In this document: one piece after another, positions 41,446-49,014 of the stretch
Position numbering within the stretch: position 1 is the first letter of the stretch
Layout of the letters: the number at the start of each line of letters is the position of its first letter
Source of the DNA: Longimycelium tulufanense
Lineage (GTDB): Bacteria > Actinomycetota > Actinomycetes > Mycobacteriales > Pseudonocardiaceae
Direction of reading: 5' to 3'
NCBI RefSeq assembly: GCF_014645795.1
Contig: NZ_BMMK01000038.1
Coordinates: 1 to 49,522, forward strand
Length of the DNA: 49,522 nt
Program-made: the position numbers and the translations under genes
Notes under the pieces: generated by a model
What the model was told of the DNA's origin: nothing
The model's input: only the letters and a program-made list of their open reading frames with translations
Databases searched by the model: none

Positions 41446-42081
41446 ATGAGCAGTCAGCACACTGATCTGGTGCGGGTCGACGAAGGTCAGTTTCGGGTCG
41501 AGGATCGTCCACCCACCCTGGGTGGTATGGGGGACTACGTCAACGGTCTCGCCCAGCCGATGCTGGCTGGTGGGGCGTGGATTCACGCCGGCATCAACTG
41601 TGGCCCGGTCCGGGCCACCGTCCAGCCGCTCGATTACCCGCCCGCCGAGCTTGACCCAGGACCGTGGGACGACGTCGTCGAGATCAGTGTGGTGAGTCTG
41701 GTGGGGCGGATGCGGGTGCAGCCGTTGTACGCCGACGACGTGACCCCGGATCTGCCTTTGGTGTCGTCGATGGGACCCGGTTGCTACCGGCTACGTGTGC
41801 ACGCCCGGGGACGCGACGACCACTACGACCAGGTGGTCGAGGAACCGACCGAGGACTATCTCATCCTCTCCTGGCCGGCGCCGATGATGCCCGAGTTGGT
41901 GATCGCCGGCTCCAGCACGCTGGGCCAGCAACTCCGGATGCGCTGCTTCACCGACACCTATCCGCTGCGGTCAGCACCCCGCGCCGAGGACGGGATGGTC
42001 AGCCAGCAGGAGTGGGCACGCAAGGTCGCCCATGAAGACAACCTCGAACGTGCCCGGCAGCAGGCGCGACGGCGAACCTGA
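41446..42081 (+). CDS. conserved hypothetical protein, possible partner of the nuclease
   Basis: A 211-residue protein from ATG 41446 with an AGGA site. It reads as one alpha/beta domain (DLVRVDEGQFRVED, AGINCGPVRATVQ, CYRLRVHARGRDDHYDQVVEE, YLILSWPAP) with a charged C-terminal helix. The CYRLRVHARGRD...WPAP block is one I associate with uncharacterised actinobacterial proteins encoded beside toxins and secretion genes. There is no signal peptide. Its place directly after a secreted nuclease would suit an immunity or accessory protein, but the terminator between them argues for independent expression. Confidence 0.7.
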   Translation: MSSQHTDLVRVDEGQFRVEDRPPTLGGMGDYVNGLAQPMLAGGAWIHAGINCGPVRATVQPLDYPPAELDPGPWDDVVEISVVSLVGRMRVQPLYADDVTPDLPLVSSMGPGCYRLRVHARGRDDHYDQVVEEPTEDYLILSWPAPMMPELVIAGSSTLGQQLRMRCFTDTYPLRSAPRAEDGMVSQQEWARKVAHEDNLERARQQARRRT

Positions 42082-42123
42082 ACGGGCCCATAGTGACGGG
42101 GTGGCCACTCGCGATGACAGCGG

Positions 42124-42864
42124 TCAGAGCCTCTCGATCGTCCAGTGACCGCTGGAGGTGATCTGGACGAGAGCCGGTTCCCGGAGTGGGACCGTGCCTC
42201 TGTAGCCGCCGATCTCGTTGACAGCGAGATCCAAGCCGGCACCTGGGGAGAGCACATGGACGGCGAAGTTGTGCTCTCCCTGGTTGGTGATCGTCGCCCT
42301 CCTTGAGCCACCGGCTAGGAGAATCACATCGTCACCTTCGCCACTGACCGTCTCACCGCTTCCGAACCACTTGACCTGGTCAAGGTCGGTGATGGACAAC
42401 CTCCATGGTCCGGTGGCCTTGATCGTGAATGTGGTGGTGAAGCTGCCGTCCCGCACGTTGATCCACCGCGTGCCGCGGTAGGAGCCGATCTCGTTGACGA
42501 GCAGGGACTCGCGACCGTCGCTTTTGAGGACGGTGTTACGTGTGCAGCCGGCGCATTCGAAGGTGACGATCCCGAGCTTGGCTGGCCAGCTCGTGGTGAT
42601 GACGTCGTCACCGTGGCCCTCGTGCAGCTCGGGTGGGAGGTAGGACGGGGAGATCCGGGTCGGTGACGCGAGGCTCGCCGTTGTGGTGGGGGCGGTAGAC
42701 GTGGCGGAGGCCCCCTCTGAAGTAGTCTGGGGTGTGGGGCCTAGCGTCCAGGCCAGGATGACACTGGCGAGCAGGACACCCAGGACGAGTACGGCGACCC
42801 ACGCTGGCGGGCCGGAACGGCTCGTGGAGGGGGTCTCTGTCGGGGGAGCGCCGGGTGCCGCCAC
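42124..42864 (-). CDS. membrane-anchored protein with two beta repeats
   Basis: A 246-residue protein from GTG 42864, chosen for its GAGAGGAG site; a GTG at 42984 would add 40 residues. One membrane span (AWVAVLVLGVLLASVILAW) is followed by a Thr/Ser-rich linker. Two similar beta units follow, marked LLVNEIGSYRGTRW and LAVNEIGGYRGTVPL, each with an immunoglobulin-like strand pattern and closing GPWRL/GHWTI. A Cys pair (CAGC) lies in the first. The topology suggests outward display. Units with this NEIG-YRGT pattern are common in actinobacterial surface proteins of unknown role. Confidence 0.75.
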   Translation of the reverse strand: MAAPGAPPTETPSTSRSGPPAWVAVLVLGVLLASVILAWTLGPTPQTTSEGASATSTAPTTTASLASPTRISPSYLPPELHEGHGDDVITTSWPAKLGIVTFECAGCTRNTVLKSDGRESLLVNEIGSYRGTRWINVRDGSFTTTFTIKATGPWRLSITDLDQVKWFGSGETVSGEGDDVILLAGGSRRATITNQGEHNFAVHVLSPGAGLDLAVNEIGGYRGTVPLREPALVQITSSGHWTIERL

Positions 42865-43067
42865 GGGACTCCTCTCTGTGGACGTTGCGTGATCACAGAG
42901 TGAGTCCACGGGGTCGGTGTCCGTGTTAGCTCCTGCTCGATAAGCTCGCTCGATCGCGTGATCGAAGATCCAGCCCATCGCCACGGCTTTGGACGCAACC
43001 AGGGCCCCGCAGCAGGTTGGCGGCGGGGCCTTGGTCCCTGACTCTCAGGCAACACGTGACGCTGCCG

Positions 43068-43382
43068 TCACTGTGGCGCCGTCTCGTCGTCCGAACTGAG
43101 CTTCGCGATGGCGTTCACAACGTCACGGGCTGCGGGCGGGGCACGATCGAGGTGCCCGTGAAGCGCTCTCAGGGCTTCTTGGGCCGAGATCGCCTGGTCG
43201 GGCGTCGGGGCCTGCTGCTCCAGCCTCTTGCCGACTGCGGCGGGGATGTATCGCAACGTCCAAATGATGCGTTCAACCTGGGTGGCGACCTCCCGCAACG
43301 TGTCCGGCTGGTACTCGGCTTGGCCGCGGCGGGCGAGTGCGCCAAGTGCGTTGGCGGCGTACTTCACCAGCACGTCGGCCAC
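43068..43382 (-). CDS. small helical protein, unknown
   Basis: A 104-residue protein from GTG 43382. It is fully helical (VLVKYAANALGALARRGQAEY, EVATQVERIIWTLRYIPAAVG, EALRALHGHLDRA). It overlaps the upstream 48-residue gene by 19 bp and is the last gene of the minus-strand replication operon. No motif is recognised. Confidence 0.68.
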   Translation of the reverse strand: MADVLVKYAANALGALARRGQAEYQPDTLREVATQVERIIWTLRYIPAAVGKRLEQQAPTPDQAISAQEALRALHGHLDRAPPAARDVVNAIAKLSSDDETAPQ

Positions 43383-43510
43383 GGCCAGCGTCCCGACAAG
43401 CTGCTCGCCTGGCGGGTAGCTACCGCTATGCGTTCGTAGATCAGTCGGGCGTCGTCGAGACGGTACGCCTTGCGGTTCACGGCAATTGGGTGCGAGTCAG
43501 GGGCGGCCAC
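43364..43510 (-). CDS. mini-protein, unknown
   Basis: A 48-residue reading that starts at GTG 43510, sharing one base with the stop of the upstream mini-gene (TAGTG), with GGGGA upstream. The sequence (SHPIAVNRKAYRLDDARLIY) looks folded. Coupling and coding bias support it, but shortness keeps confidence low. Confidence 0.5.
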   Translation of the reverse strand: MAAPDSHPIAVNRKAYRLDDARLIYERIAVATRQASSLSGRWPWPTCW

Positions 43511-43635
43511 TACACAATCCCCGCTCGGTAGACGTTGCTGCCTATTGAACTGTTTTGGTGCCGGCGGTGTGCACGGGCAGCGGCCCACAGGTTGGGCCGG
43601 TAGTCGACAGTGTGCTGGTCGGGTTCGGGTTCCAT
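43510..43635 (-). CDS. mini-protein with DYRPN motif, unknown
   Basis: A 41-residue reading from ATG 43635 with a GAGGAG site, starting 9 bp after the prim-pol stop. It contains VDYRPNLWAAARAHRR, which resembles the DYRANVYGRA of another mini-gene in this operon (45877-46026). It is coupled to the next gene by TAGTG. Function unknown. Confidence 0.6.
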   Translation of the reverse strand: MEPEPDQHTVDYRPNLWAAARAHRRHQNSSIGSNVYRAGIV

Positions 43636-43644
43636 GTCCACTCC

Positions 43645-44184
43645 TCAGCGCGGGTTGTCGAGCAGGGCGGCGAGCCAGCCGGGTAGGTGCTGGATCGCGG
43701 TGTCGTGGACGATGACGTAGCGCTGGCCATCCACGAGTGAGCCGGGACCAACGAGATAGCCGCCGCTACGGCGTCCCGGTCCGCGGATGTCGATACCGGG
43801 ACCGAGAGCAGAGCGGCCGCCGCTGGTGCTGACGATGATCCGGCCTGTCGGGACGCGGAAGTACAGGTGCAGGCCATTCCGCGGAGTACGCACGGTCAGC
43901 GTGCCCGGCCAGGGCTGGCCGTGGCGGTCACACAGTGCCGTGAAGGCGGCTACGCCGTCCGGGTCGCCGTCGTGGCGGTCCAAGTCGAGTCCGACGACGC
44001 CGCTGGCGCGGCAGCCGACGCCCAGGTTGCGACTCGTGTGTATCCAGTGTGACACCAGCTCGGGATCAGTGGTGCAGCGCTGCTGCCAACCAGGTGTGGG
44101 CCGCTTGCTGTTGGGCGGCAGGTCGAACAACGCCAGGCCACAAGCGAGCGCGGTCAGGGGGTCAGCAGTTGCAGCCGTATCCAT
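43645..44184 (-). CDS. primase-polymerase (prim-pol) domain protein
   Basis: A 179-residue protein from ATG 44184 with a GGAG site; it overlaps the zinc-finger gene by 23 bp. It carries the archaeo-eukaryotic primase signature: LGVGCRASGVVGLDLDRHDGD (catalytic Asp pair), RTPRNGLHLYFRVP (His) and GIDIRGPGRRSGGYLVGPGS. The protein consists of the prim-pol domain alone, without the helicase often fused to it in AICEs and phages. It would prime or copy element DNA, and helicase activity must come from elsewhere. It is the only replication protein recognised in the window. Confidence 0.9.
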   Translation of the reverse strand: MDTAATADPLTALACGLALFDLPPNSKRPTPGWQQRCTTDPELVSHWIHTSRNLGVGCRASGVVGLDLDRHDGDPDGVAAFTALCDRHGQPWPGTLTVRTPRNGLHLYFRVPTGRIIVSTSGGRSALGPGIDIRGPGRRSGGYLVGPGSLVDGQRYVIVHDTAIQHLPGWLAALLDNPR

Positions 44185-44368
44185 CGGAGGCTCCGCACTC
44201 GTCGCACACGTTCCCATCGACAAGGTCGTCCTCGTTGACGTACTCGTGGTGGCGCCACCCGGTGCAGCGCGTCTCGCACCCACACCCCTTCGGGCACTCG
44301 GGGCAGACCATGTTCACGGTCCACCCACAGGTCTTACAGAGCAGGTCGTTGGTGGTGTCATCTTCCAT
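44162..44368 (-). CDS. Cys-rich zinc-binding mini-protein
   Basis: A 68-residue protein from ATG 44368 with a GGAGAG site. Ten Cys in paired knuckles (CKTCGW, CPECPKGCGCETRC, CDECG, CNC) suggest several bound zinc ions. It overlaps the prim-pol start, so the two are co-translated. A role in DNA binding or as a primase cofactor is possible but not shown. Confidence 0.8.
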   Translation of the reverse strand: MEDDTTNDLLCKTCGWTVNMVCPECPKGCGCETRCTGWRHHEYVNEDDLVDGNVCDECGASDGYGCNC

Positions 44369-44389
44369 GTTCTCTCCTTCGCGTGCTTG

Positions 44390-44617
44390 TTAGGTGAGGT
44401 GGCGGCCTGCTAGAGAGCCATTGCGGATGAGCTTGTGGTCGAGCTTGACGATCCGGCCCCAGCGACGGTTCACGATCTTCTCGGCGGCGGCGCGGGCTTC
44501 CCGTTCCGACAGTGCGCTGTGCTTGCGTTCCTGGCGCCAGTAGGTCAGCGCGTCGGCGATGTGGTCTTGGTCGGTCCAGTGCCGGGAGCCCGTGACCAGG
44601 ATGCGGGGTTGGTTCAC
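44390..44617 (-). CDS. truncated DUF2493-like (SLOG-fold) protein
   Basis: A 75-residue protein from GTG 44617, overlapping the upstream stop as GTGA. The N-terminus (MNQPRILVTGSRHWTDQDHI) is the opening strand-loop-helix of DUF2493/SLOG proteins, which bind nucleotides. Family members run to about 130 residues or more. Here the sequence changes after residue 27 to a basic helical segment (SEREARAAAEKIVNRRWGRI), so it is either a truncated or a chimeric form. Confidence 0.65.
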   Translation of the reverse strand: MNQPRILVTGSRHWTDQDHIADALTYWRQERKHSALSEREARAAAEKIVNRRWGRIVKLDHKLIRNGSLAGRHLT

Positions 44618-44856
44618 GCTGCGTCCCCGTCGTCCTCAGCCCGCTGGAGCAGTCCCCGCAACCGCCCGAGCGCCAGGTTCGGCACCGGGTCGGTGTTCTC
44701 CCGAAGCACCGCGCCCGGAGCCGGGGTGCAGTTGAACCTGCCCTTGGCGTGGCAGCTCGGGCAGTCGCACACCGAGTAGCCGCCGAGGTGTGGGGCGTGG
44801 GGGCCGGGGCAGCGGTTGTGTTCGCTGCACTCGTAGGTGTTGTCGTTGTGGTTCAC
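44614..44856 (-). CDS. Cys-rich mini-protein
   Basis: An 80-residue protein from GTG 44856, overlapping the upstream stop as GTGA. The Cys/His cluster (YECSEHNRCPGPHAPHLGG then CDCPSCHAKGRFNC) suits zinc binding. The tail is helical. It is embedded in the replication operon. Function unknown. Confidence 0.72.
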   Translation of the reverse strand: MNHNDNTYECSEHNRCPGPHAPHLGGYSVCDCPSCHAKGRFNCTPAPGAVLRENTDPVPNLALGRLRGLLQRAEDDGDAA

Positions 44857-45461
44857 CAGCCAGCCCTCGCAGTAGAGGGTGGGTGCCGGTGTTCGGGGTC
44901 GGCGGAGACCCAACGGCGTTCGTAGTCGATGGCTTCGCCGCGGCATCGGGCGCGTGCGTGGAAGGTGACGGGTGGTCCGCCCGAAAGCTCGATGTTCTCG
45001 TCGAAGGTGATGCACTTCTGCCGTTGGGTCACGGGTTCCCAACAAGCCGGGCACACGCCGGGGGTCTCGTACCGCTCGAGGCGCGACATTGCTCGGCGAG
45101 CAAGCTCGGCCGCGTACCGTTCCCGGCATGGGGTTGGTTCGAGGCAGTGTCCGCAGTAGGGGATGTGCTCGTCGATGTAGACGTCCCAGCGTGTGCCCTC
45201 GTGGGCGATGTAGCGCTCGCACGGGCCAGCCTCCTGCCCGCCGGGCTGGATCGGCTGAAGCAGGACGGCCCGCGGGACGGCGGTGATTCCGTGGTGCTCA
45301 ACGAGTGCCTGCTGCTCGGCGGTCCAGTCCTCGCGGGGGAGGGGCTCGACCGCGGTGACACGCCATGCCCGGTTGTCGAGGCCGACGAGGGCACCGATGC
45401 GGGGCAGGCCGCGGCAGGAGATCGTCCGGTCGGGGTGCCATTGATCCCAGCTGTTAGTCAT
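44853..45461 (-). CDS. hypothetical protein with paired Cys motifs
   Basis: A 202-residue protein from ATG 45461. The N-terminal half is beta-rich (GALVGLDNRAWRVTAVEPLP). Cys pairs at CGHC, CRERY, CPAC and CRGEA suggest metal binding. It is coupled to its neighbours by ATGA and GTGA overlaps. No family recognised. Confidence 0.72.
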   Translation of the reverse strand: MTNSWDQWHPDRTISCRGLPRIGALVGLDNRAWRVTAVEPLPREDWTAEQQALVEHHGITAVPRAVLLQPIQPGGQEAGPCERYIAHEGTRWDVYIDEHIPYCGHCLEPTPCRERYAAELARRAMSRLERYETPGVCPACWEPVTQRQKCITFDENIELSGGPPVTFHARARCRGEAIDYERRWVSADPEHRHPPSTARAGW

Positions 45462-45763
45462 GGAGTGCCCCCTGTCCTACCTTGGATCGCCCACTCGGGT
45501 AGTCGAAGGGCGGAGCAGTTGAGCAGGTAGCCCCGCACCGTGTCGGCCTGCCGGTGACTATTCACCCGGATCGTGAGGACGCCTGTGGTCTCATCGACGT
45601 GGAGTCGGGAAACACTGTCGTCCTCTCGAGCGGTGTCCCACCAGCGAGGGCGGGTGGCCCAACGAGGAAGGAAGTGGCGCCACCACTTGGCAGAGCGCGG
45701 GAAGTTGTTGGCGGTGACGGCCTTCTGGTTGATCGCGATGTAGTAGGTGTTGGATTCAGCCAT
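45458..45763 (-). CDS. small protein, unknown
   Basis: A 101-residue protein from ATG 45763. The sequence (NTYYIAINQKAVTANNFPRSAKWWRHFLPRW) begins with a beta-strand and a basic aromatic segment, and later strands (GVLTIRVNSHRQADTVRGYLL) complete a small alpha/beta fold. It overlaps its neighbours on both sides. Function unknown. Confidence 0.7.
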   Translation of the reverse strand: MAESNTYYIAINQKAVTANNFPRSAKWWRHFLPRWATRPRWWDTAREDDSVSRLHVDETTGVLTIRVNSHRQADTVRGYLLNCSALRLPEWAIQGRTGGTP

Positions 45764-45890
45764 CCGTACCCTCCGCGCGCAGGAGCTCCGCGTACAGTTC
45801 GTCCTCGCCCATGTCGCGGCAGTTGGGGCACCCAAGGCAGTAATACAGGCAGTGGTACGCCGAAAAGTAGGTGTTCTCAAGGTCGGTCAC
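45756..45890 (-). CDS. Cys-rich mini-protein
   Basis: A 44-residue protein from GTG 45890 with a GGGAGG site. It contains YHCLYYCLGCPNCRD, four Cys in a compact zinc-type knuckle, and an acidic tail. It overlaps the neighbouring genes by 8 and 14 bp. Function unknown. Confidence 0.65.
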   Translation of the reverse strand: MTDLENTYFSAYHCLYYCLGCPNCRDMGEDELYAELLRAEGTDG

Positions 45891-46026
45891 GGTCGTCCTC
45901 CCCGGAAGGGCAGCGCTCATAGATGGCGCGGCCGTAGACGTTGGCCCGGTAGTCGAGTGCGGCGGGCGGGTCACACTCCACCTTGTGGCCAAGTTCAGTC
46001 GCCCGCTGCACGGCAAGCTCGGGCAC
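45877..46026 (-). CDS. mini-protein with DYRAN motif, unknown
   Basis: A 49-residue protein from GTG 46026 with an AAGGAGG site at ideal spacing. The sequence includes RATELGHKVECDPP and LDYRANVYGRAIYER; the latter echoes the mini-protein at 43510-43635. Its start overlaps the preceding gene by 32 bp. Function unknown. Confidence 0.68.
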   Translation of the reverse strand: MPELAVQRATELGHKVECDPPAALDYRANVYGRAIYERCPSGEDDRDRP

Positions 46027-46204
46027 GCTTGGCCTCCTTCTTCGTTCGTCGTACGCGCATCCGCATCAGTCGCTGCGCGTCGATGGGTTGTTGGAATCGG
46101 TGCCAGCCCACGGGTGGCTTCCATCGCTGGTAGTGCTCCCGCTCGGGCACGTTGCACCAGCGGCAAGCGTTCGGGTCGATCATCGCGTCATCACCGCGCT
46201 CCAT
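45995..46204 (-). CDS. small Cys/His basic protein
   Basis: A 69-residue protein from ATG 46204 with AAGGAGA, sharing one base with the upstream stop. Residues 11-32 (NACRWCNVPEREHYQRWKPPVGWH) hold two Cys and two His in zinc-finger order, followed by a very basic helix (RLMRMRVRRTKKEAKRAR). DNA or RNA binding is likely from charge. Small proteins of this plan recur in AICE operons. Confidence 0.75.
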   Translation of the reverse strand: MERGDDAMIDPNACRWCNVPEREHYQRWKPPVGWHRFQQPIDAQRLMRMRVRRTKKEAKRARACRAAGD

Positions 46205-46590
46205 CACGTCTCCTTGAGGTCGGCACCAACTCGCCTCTGACGGACGAGTAGGGCGAGAACGAGTCCCAACGGACCGGTCCAGAGCAGGACCTCGACCACG
46301 GCCGCTGCAGGTAGGGGCATGAACCAGGCCAACCCGAGCGCGACCAAGGGAACAATCGGGATCCGAGCCGCGACATAGACCAGCGGACGCGGCGCCCAGG
46401 ACCTGGCATACGTCACGCCCCACAGCAGGTAGAGCCACAGAGTGAGGTAGAAGGCGAACGCGGTCCGCAGCGGGTTGTCGTCCATGGCGTACAGGCCGAG
46501 CGTGGCGAGCAGTAGTTCGACCCAGGTAGAGCCAGTGACGAGCACTGGGGCAGCGGCCTCAAGGCGAGGCGCGAGGGGGCGCGAGTGCAT
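46204..46590 (-). CDS. integral membrane protein, 3-4 spans
   Basis: A 128-residue protein from ATG 46590. Hydrophobic spans occur at about 14-34, 42-60, 72-92 and 96-115 (LLLATLGLYAM, FAFYLTLWLYLLWGV, IPIVPLVALGLAWFM, VVEVLLWTGPLGLVLALLV). The last codons (KET-stop) contain the ribosome site of the next gene. Function unknown; it is the only membrane protein in this operon. Confidence 0.75.
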   Translation of the reverse strand: MHSRPLAPRLEAAAPVLVTGSTWVELLLATLGLYAMDDNPLRTAFAFYLTLWLYLLWGVTYARSWAPRPLVYVAARIPIVPLVALGLAWFMPLPAAAVVEVLLWTGPLGLVLALLVRQRRVGADLKET

Positions 46591-46596
46591 GGCGGC

Positions 46597-46932
46597 TCAC
46601 CGCCACCAGATCGTGACGGGGAACGTGCCCGGCGTTTCTGCGTCCTTCAAGGTGATCCACCAGGCGCAGTCGTCGGTGTTGCGCTCGGCAAGTACGGCCC
46701 AGCGGCGGTCCAATAGGCGGACTGCCTCGCGATAGCTGCGGGCGTCCAGGCCGCGGGGTGCTCCACAGTCCTTGCGGCAGTAGGCGTTGAGGGCGGCCAC
46801 TGCGCGGCGGGGCTCGGGGTGGTCGAGGGCGATGAGGTCGCCGCCGTCTCCGATAGCGGCCACGGAGACGCCGTAGTAGGTGGCCTCCATGTCCTCGTCC
46901 GTGAGGATGTTCTTCGCCTGCGTGCTGGTCAC
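46597..46932 (-). CDS. small protein, unknown
   Basis: A 111-residue protein from GTG 46932 with a GAGGAG site. It is mixed alpha/beta (ATYYGVSVAAIGDGGDLIALDH, REAVRLLDRRWAVLAERNTD, FPVTIWWR) with two Cys near its middle (CRKDCG). It lies between the methyltransferase and the membrane-protein gene. Function unknown. Confidence 0.7.
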   Translation of the reverse strand: MTSTQAKNILTDEDMEATYYGVSVAAIGDGGDLIALDHPEPRRAVAALNAYCRKDCGAPRGLDARSYREAVRLLDRRWAVLAERNTDDCAWWITLKDAETPGTFPVTIWWR

Positions 46933-46966
46933 GTTGCTCCTCGTGCTGGTTTAGGGTTGGTGGTGT

Positions 46967-48331
46967 TTACGCTGCTGTGTCCGGGATCTCGAGCAGGTCG
47001 AAGAGGTTGAGCTGTCGAGGCGTTTCCCGCGGGGCCAGTACTTGTGGGGGTTCCGGCGCGGTCCCGGGGTGGTCGGCGCGCCAGGCTGCTTCAGCGCCGC
47101 GAACAAACCGTTCGGCGGACTCACGGTTGTAGACGGCCTGCCGAATCGCCTGCCACACCAGCCCTTGGGCAGGGTCGTCGGGGACGCGGGGTTCGCCGCG
47201 GTGTCCGACGACGGTGCGGACGGTGTCGCTGCTGGGCGGCTGGTTGCGGTGCACCAGGATCACGGTGGGAGTGCCGTGGCCGGGGATGTAGACACCGGAG
47301 GTGTCGATCACCCATTGCATATCGTATTGCGGTAGCCACTGCTCGATGTACTTGCGGCCGAACTCGCGTTTCATGAACGAGTTGGCGGTGAGTTGGGCAC
47401 ACCAGCCCCCGTCGACGAGCAGTCGCATCATGAGCGCGTGGAACGGCAACGCCAGGCAATACCTCTGATGACACACCTCCGGGTAGCGGCCCCGGATTCG
47501 TTCGCGAACCGTGGCGTCCTTCGGGGTGACGTAGGGCGGGTTGGTCACCACGACGTGGTAGCCGCCGTGCTCCAGCAGCGGCTCATCCTCGGCGAGCAAG
47601 GAGTTGGCCGCCGCGACGTGCACCGGCAGCTCGGCGAGGGCTGTCAGGTCAGTGCGGTGTTGCAGATCCGCCCATGCCATCGTCAGGAGCCGGTACCGGG
47701 CGACCAGGACGGCGTAGGGGTCGAGGTCGACACCGTGGACGCAGCCCAGAGCGTCGGCGACATCGCGGCCGTCATCGGTGATGCCGCGACCGCTACCGCG
47801 GTAGACCCGATGGAACGACTCGATCAGCAGATGGCCCGTGCCGCAGGCGGGGTCGATCAGCAGCGGCCGCTGCCACACCTCTGCGGCGCGGTCCATGCTC
47901 ACATGCAGTAGTAGCTCACTGATCCACCACGGGGTTTGGCAGAGGGCGCGGTTCTTGCGTGCCTCGCAGGACAGGGTTTGGTAGAGGTCACCGAGCGGGT
48001 AGGTCCACCAGCGGATCTGGTGGTCGTCGGGCATGAGCTGGTGCTGCCGCCACACCTCCACGATCGTCTTCTCAGCGATGGTGTCCAGCTCGGCGGCCAA
48101 GTCGCCGAACGGGGCGAGTCCCGGATGCAGCTCAGCGACGCGGTCCAACACGGACCGTATCGAGACGCCGGCAGGGCCGAACCCGACTTGGACGGCGTGC
48201 TGGGCGACCGCTCCGGCGTGCACCCAGGTGACCGCGGTCTGGTGGGGGACCGCCTCGGCCAGCTCGGTCACCGCGTTCTGTGCGGCCGCAACCAGGGCAG
48301 AGGGTAATGAAGGCTGGGGGTGGCGACTCAC
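46967..48331 (-). CDS. N6-adenine DNA methyltransferase (gamma class)
   Basis: A 454-residue protein from GTG 48331, overlapping the upstream stop as GTGA. AdoMet-binding DPACGTGHLL starts at Asp160 and catalytic NPPY lies at 264-267, an order and spacing typical of gamma-class adenine methyltransferases of the Eco57I/type I group. The N-terminal 110 residues are helical, and the C-terminal 130 may recognise DNA. It probably protects the element against host restriction. No endonuclease is seen, so it is likely a solitary enzyme. Confidence 0.92.
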   Translation of the reverse strand: MSRHPQPSLPSALVAAAQNAVTELAEAVPHQTAVTWVHAGAVAQHAVQVGFGPAGVSIRSVLDRVAELHPGLAPFGDLAAELDTIAEKTIVEVWRQHQLMPDDHQIRWWTYPLGDLYQTLSCEARKNRALCQTPWWISELLLHVSMDRAAEVWQRPLLIDPACGTGHLLIESFHRVYRGSGRGITDDGRDVADALGCVHGVDLDPYAVLVARYRLLTMAWADLQHRTDLTALAELPVHVAAANSLLAEDEPLLEHGGYHVVVTNPPYVTPKDATVRERIRGRYPEVCHQRYCLALPFHALMMRLLVDGGWCAQLTANSFMKREFGRKYIEQWLPQYDMQWVIDTSGVYIPGHGTPTVILVHRNQPPSSDTVRTVVGHRGEPRVPDDPAQGLVWQAIRQAVYNRESAERFVRGAEAAWRADHPGTAPEPPQVLAPRETPRQLNLFDLLEIPDTAA

Positions 48332-49014
48332 GGCGTCTGGCCTTGTCGCCCAGCGGCACGACGTGCAGCACGAGCGCGACGTCGAACCCTCACCAGCAGG
48401 GTGGGATTACGCCCGGTGTTCTCACGGCCCCGACGAATGTCACGGCCCCACATGCGAGTGGGGGTCTCCCCCTCGTGCCACAGCTGCAGGAAGGAACGCC
48501 GTGCCAGGGATACCCAGTCCGTGAAGTGCTTGTAGCTCACCCCCACCGCCGCGGATGCTTCCCTGTAGCCACCGTAGGTAGCCAAGGCGAGCAGCATCTC
48601 CCGTTGCCTGCGGGAAAGAGTGGGCCAGATCTGGCCGAGCGCCACCGTGTCGACGACCTTGTCCTCGAACGGGGAGCCATCGAGACGATGCCAGTAGCGC
48701 TGAAAGTGCTCACCGGATCCGGGTCCTTGGTGAGCGTCGCGCTTGTCGACACCGTGGTGGCGCATGGTGTCGATGTGGTCCTGGTCGGCTGCCCGTAGCG
48801 CGACGAGAAACAGTTCACCACGGGTAGGTGGAGCTTTCGCCTCACACAGCGCGATGGCGACCTCGGTCCATGCCGTTTCCACGCGTTCCTCAAGGTTCTT
48901 TCCTCGAATCCAGTGTGCGCTTCCGACTGCCCGCACGGCGATGTCGTAGAGGTCGTTGAGCGTGTAACCGTGCCGGATGTGCGTATGGCTGCGAGGAAGC
49001 CCGGCGACCATCAC
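48328..49014 (-). CDS. sigma-factor-like HTH protein
   Basis: A 228-residue protein from GTG 49014 (ATG 49011 is next). Residues 130-170 resemble sigma region 4: LSRRQREMLLALATYGGYREASAAVGVSYKHFTDWV. The N-terminal part (LYDIAVRAVGSAHWIRGKNLEERVETAWTEVAIAL) could be a shortened region 2, without clear -10 recognition residues. The C-terminus is a basic Arg-rich tail. Such genes sit in AICEs and phages as activators. A role in switching on the operon that follows is inferred from position. Confidence 0.75.
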   Translation of the reverse strand: MMVAGLPRSHTHIRHGYTLNDLYDIAVRAVGSAHWIRGKNLEERVETAWTEVAIALCEAKAPPTRGELFLVALRAADQDHIDTMRHHGVDKRDAHQGPGSGEHFQRYWHRLDGSPFEDKVVDTVALGQIWPTLSRRQREMLLALATYGGYREASAAVGVSYKHFTDWVSLARRSFLQLWHEGETPTRMWGRDIRRGRENTGRNPTLLVRVRRRARAARRAAGRQGQTP

